A stretch of 14,755 nt of DNA from Streptococcus parasanguinis (GTDB lineage: Bacteria; Bacillota; Bacilli; Lactobacillales; Streptococcaceae), in contig JAGZKI010000056.1 of the NCBI GenBank assembly GCA_018365265.1, positions 1 through 14,755 of the forward strand, in the 5' to 3' direction. Positions 14,326 through 14,755 of the stretch are shown here, in pieces. The notes beneath the pieces are model-generated. The model had not been told where the DNA came from and did no database searches. It worked only from the letters and a program-made list of their open reading frames with translations. Every line of letters begins with the position of its first letter. The stretch's first letter is position 1. A program made the position numbers and the translations under genes.

Positions 14326-14361
14326 AAAATATAAAAAATAGTTTGAGATGATATCTCAAAC
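14326..14361 (-). terminator. Terminator of the tRNA cluster
   Basis: Perfect 9-bp arms GTTTGAGAT and ATCTCAAAC (14341-14361) flank a three-base loop. On the minus strand a TATTTTTTATATTTTT run follows. It lies only about 30 bases before the mreC start, leaving almost no room for an mreC promoter. Confidence 0.8.
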
Positions 14362-14373
14362 TTCGAAATTATA

Positions 14374-14461
14374 CGGAGAATGGGGGATTCGAACCCCCGC
14401 GCCAGTTACCCGACCTAACGATTTAGCAAACCGTCCTCTTCAGCCTCTTGAGTAATTCTCC
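14374..14461 (-). tRNA. tRNA-Ser (anticodon GCT)
   Basis: Long-variable-arm tRNA of 88 bases, acceptor arms GGAGAAT and ATTCTCC, discriminator G, T loop GTTCGAATC. The anticodon loop TTGCTAA gives GCT, reading AGC and AGT. No encoded CCA. It is the last gene of the cluster. Confidence 0.95.
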
Positions 14462-14465
14462 AAAA

Positions 14466-14539
<74 letters not shown>

Positions 14540-14572
14540 AAGTTAAAAACTTGGTAATGAACTAATGTTCAA

Positions 14573-14643
14573 AGCGGGTGACGAGAATCGAACTCGCGAC
14601 AACAGCTTGGAAGGCTGTAGTTTTACCACTAAACTACACCCGC
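14573..14643 (-). tRNA. tRNA-Gly (anticodon TCC)
   Basis: Cloverleaf of 71 bases, acceptor arms GCGGGTG and CACCCGC with discriminator T. The anticodon loop CTTCCAA gives TCC. CCA is not encoded. Confidence 0.95.
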
Positions 14644-14659
14644 TTAATAATAAAAGAAA

Positions 14660-14732
14660 TGGCGCGAGACGGAATCGAACCGCCGACACATGGAGCTTCA
14701 ATCCATTGCTCTACCAACTGAGCTACCGAGCC
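14660..14732 (-). tRNA. tRNA-Phe (anticodon GAA)
   Basis: Cloverleaf of 73 bases. The anticodon stem ATGGA/TCCAT with loop TTGAAGC gives GAA. Acceptor arms GGCTCGG and TCGCGCC pair except for a T-C mismatch at position 4-69 and a G-T at 7-66; discriminator A, no CCA. Confidence 0.93.
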
Positions 14733-14735
14733 AAA

Positions 14736-14755
14736 TTGCGGGAGCAGGATTTGAA
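14736..14755 (-). tRNA. tRNA-fMet, 3' part only, cut by the window edge
   Basis: On the minus strand the last 20 bases read from the T loop (TTCAAATCC) to the 3' end CTCCCGCAA. The A-A ending after CCCGC fits the unpaired 1-72 position of an initiator tRNA. Its position ahead of tRNA-Phe agrees with streptococcal tRNA clusters. The anticodon is outside the window. Confidence 0.65.

Noticed and set aside
14312..14359. Upstream extension of mreC to a TTG codon
   Set aside because: The extension would be encoded by the tRNA terminator and its U-run; the ATG at 14311 gives the normal length of 272 residues.

Overview
The window looks like a streptococcal chromosome, most likely from the mitis/sanguinis group. 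The protein sequences (PcsB, Prs, PurC, PurL, RecO, MreC) are clearly streptococcal, and the order tRNA cluster - mreC - mreD - pcsB - prs - [accessory genes] - araT - recO - plsX - acpP - purC - purL is the familiar arrangement close to oriC in these species. I cannot name the species from sequence alone. Almost everything lies on the minus strand, so transcription runs from the right end of the window to the left; the one plus-strand gene is the Rpn-type nuclease gene at 7558.

Right end (14326-14755): five minus-strand tRNA genes, in transcription order fMet (cut by the window edge), Phe, Gly, Ile and Ser, closed by a hairpin terminator. mreC and mreD (cell-shape and peripheral wall-synthesis proteins) follow immediately. 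pcsB (CHAP-domain wall hydrolase needed for division) has its own promoter, with a WalR/VicR-like box in place of a good -35. prs (PRPP synthetase) has its own promoter and ends in a hairpin.

Middle (7558-10502), the accessory part: a 46-codon basic ORF missed by usual length cut-offs; a secreted protein with a prealbumin-like/Cna-B-like domain that ends in LPKTSAVK with no membrane anchor; a class B-like sortase behind it, separated by a UUCG-tetraloop terminator hairpin; then, convergent across a bidirectional terminator, an Rpn-family PD-(D/E)XK nuclease/transposase-like gene. The sortase with its anchorless substrate is the most unusual system here.

Left half (1-7402): araT-recO-plsX-acpP is a tightly packed operon with overlapping genes (aminotransferase, recombination mediator, phospholipid acyl-phosphate synthesis, acyl carrier protein), closed by a strong terminator. 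A new promoter with two PurBox-like sites then drives purC and purL. purL runs off the left edge inside its glutaminase domain. Between purC and purL lies a diverged second copy of the last 22 codons and 3' flank of purC, a recombination or integration scar. Functionally, prs supplies PRPP, the first substrate of the purine pathway in which PurL and PurC act.

No CRISPR array, insertion sequence or rRNA gene was seen inside the window.
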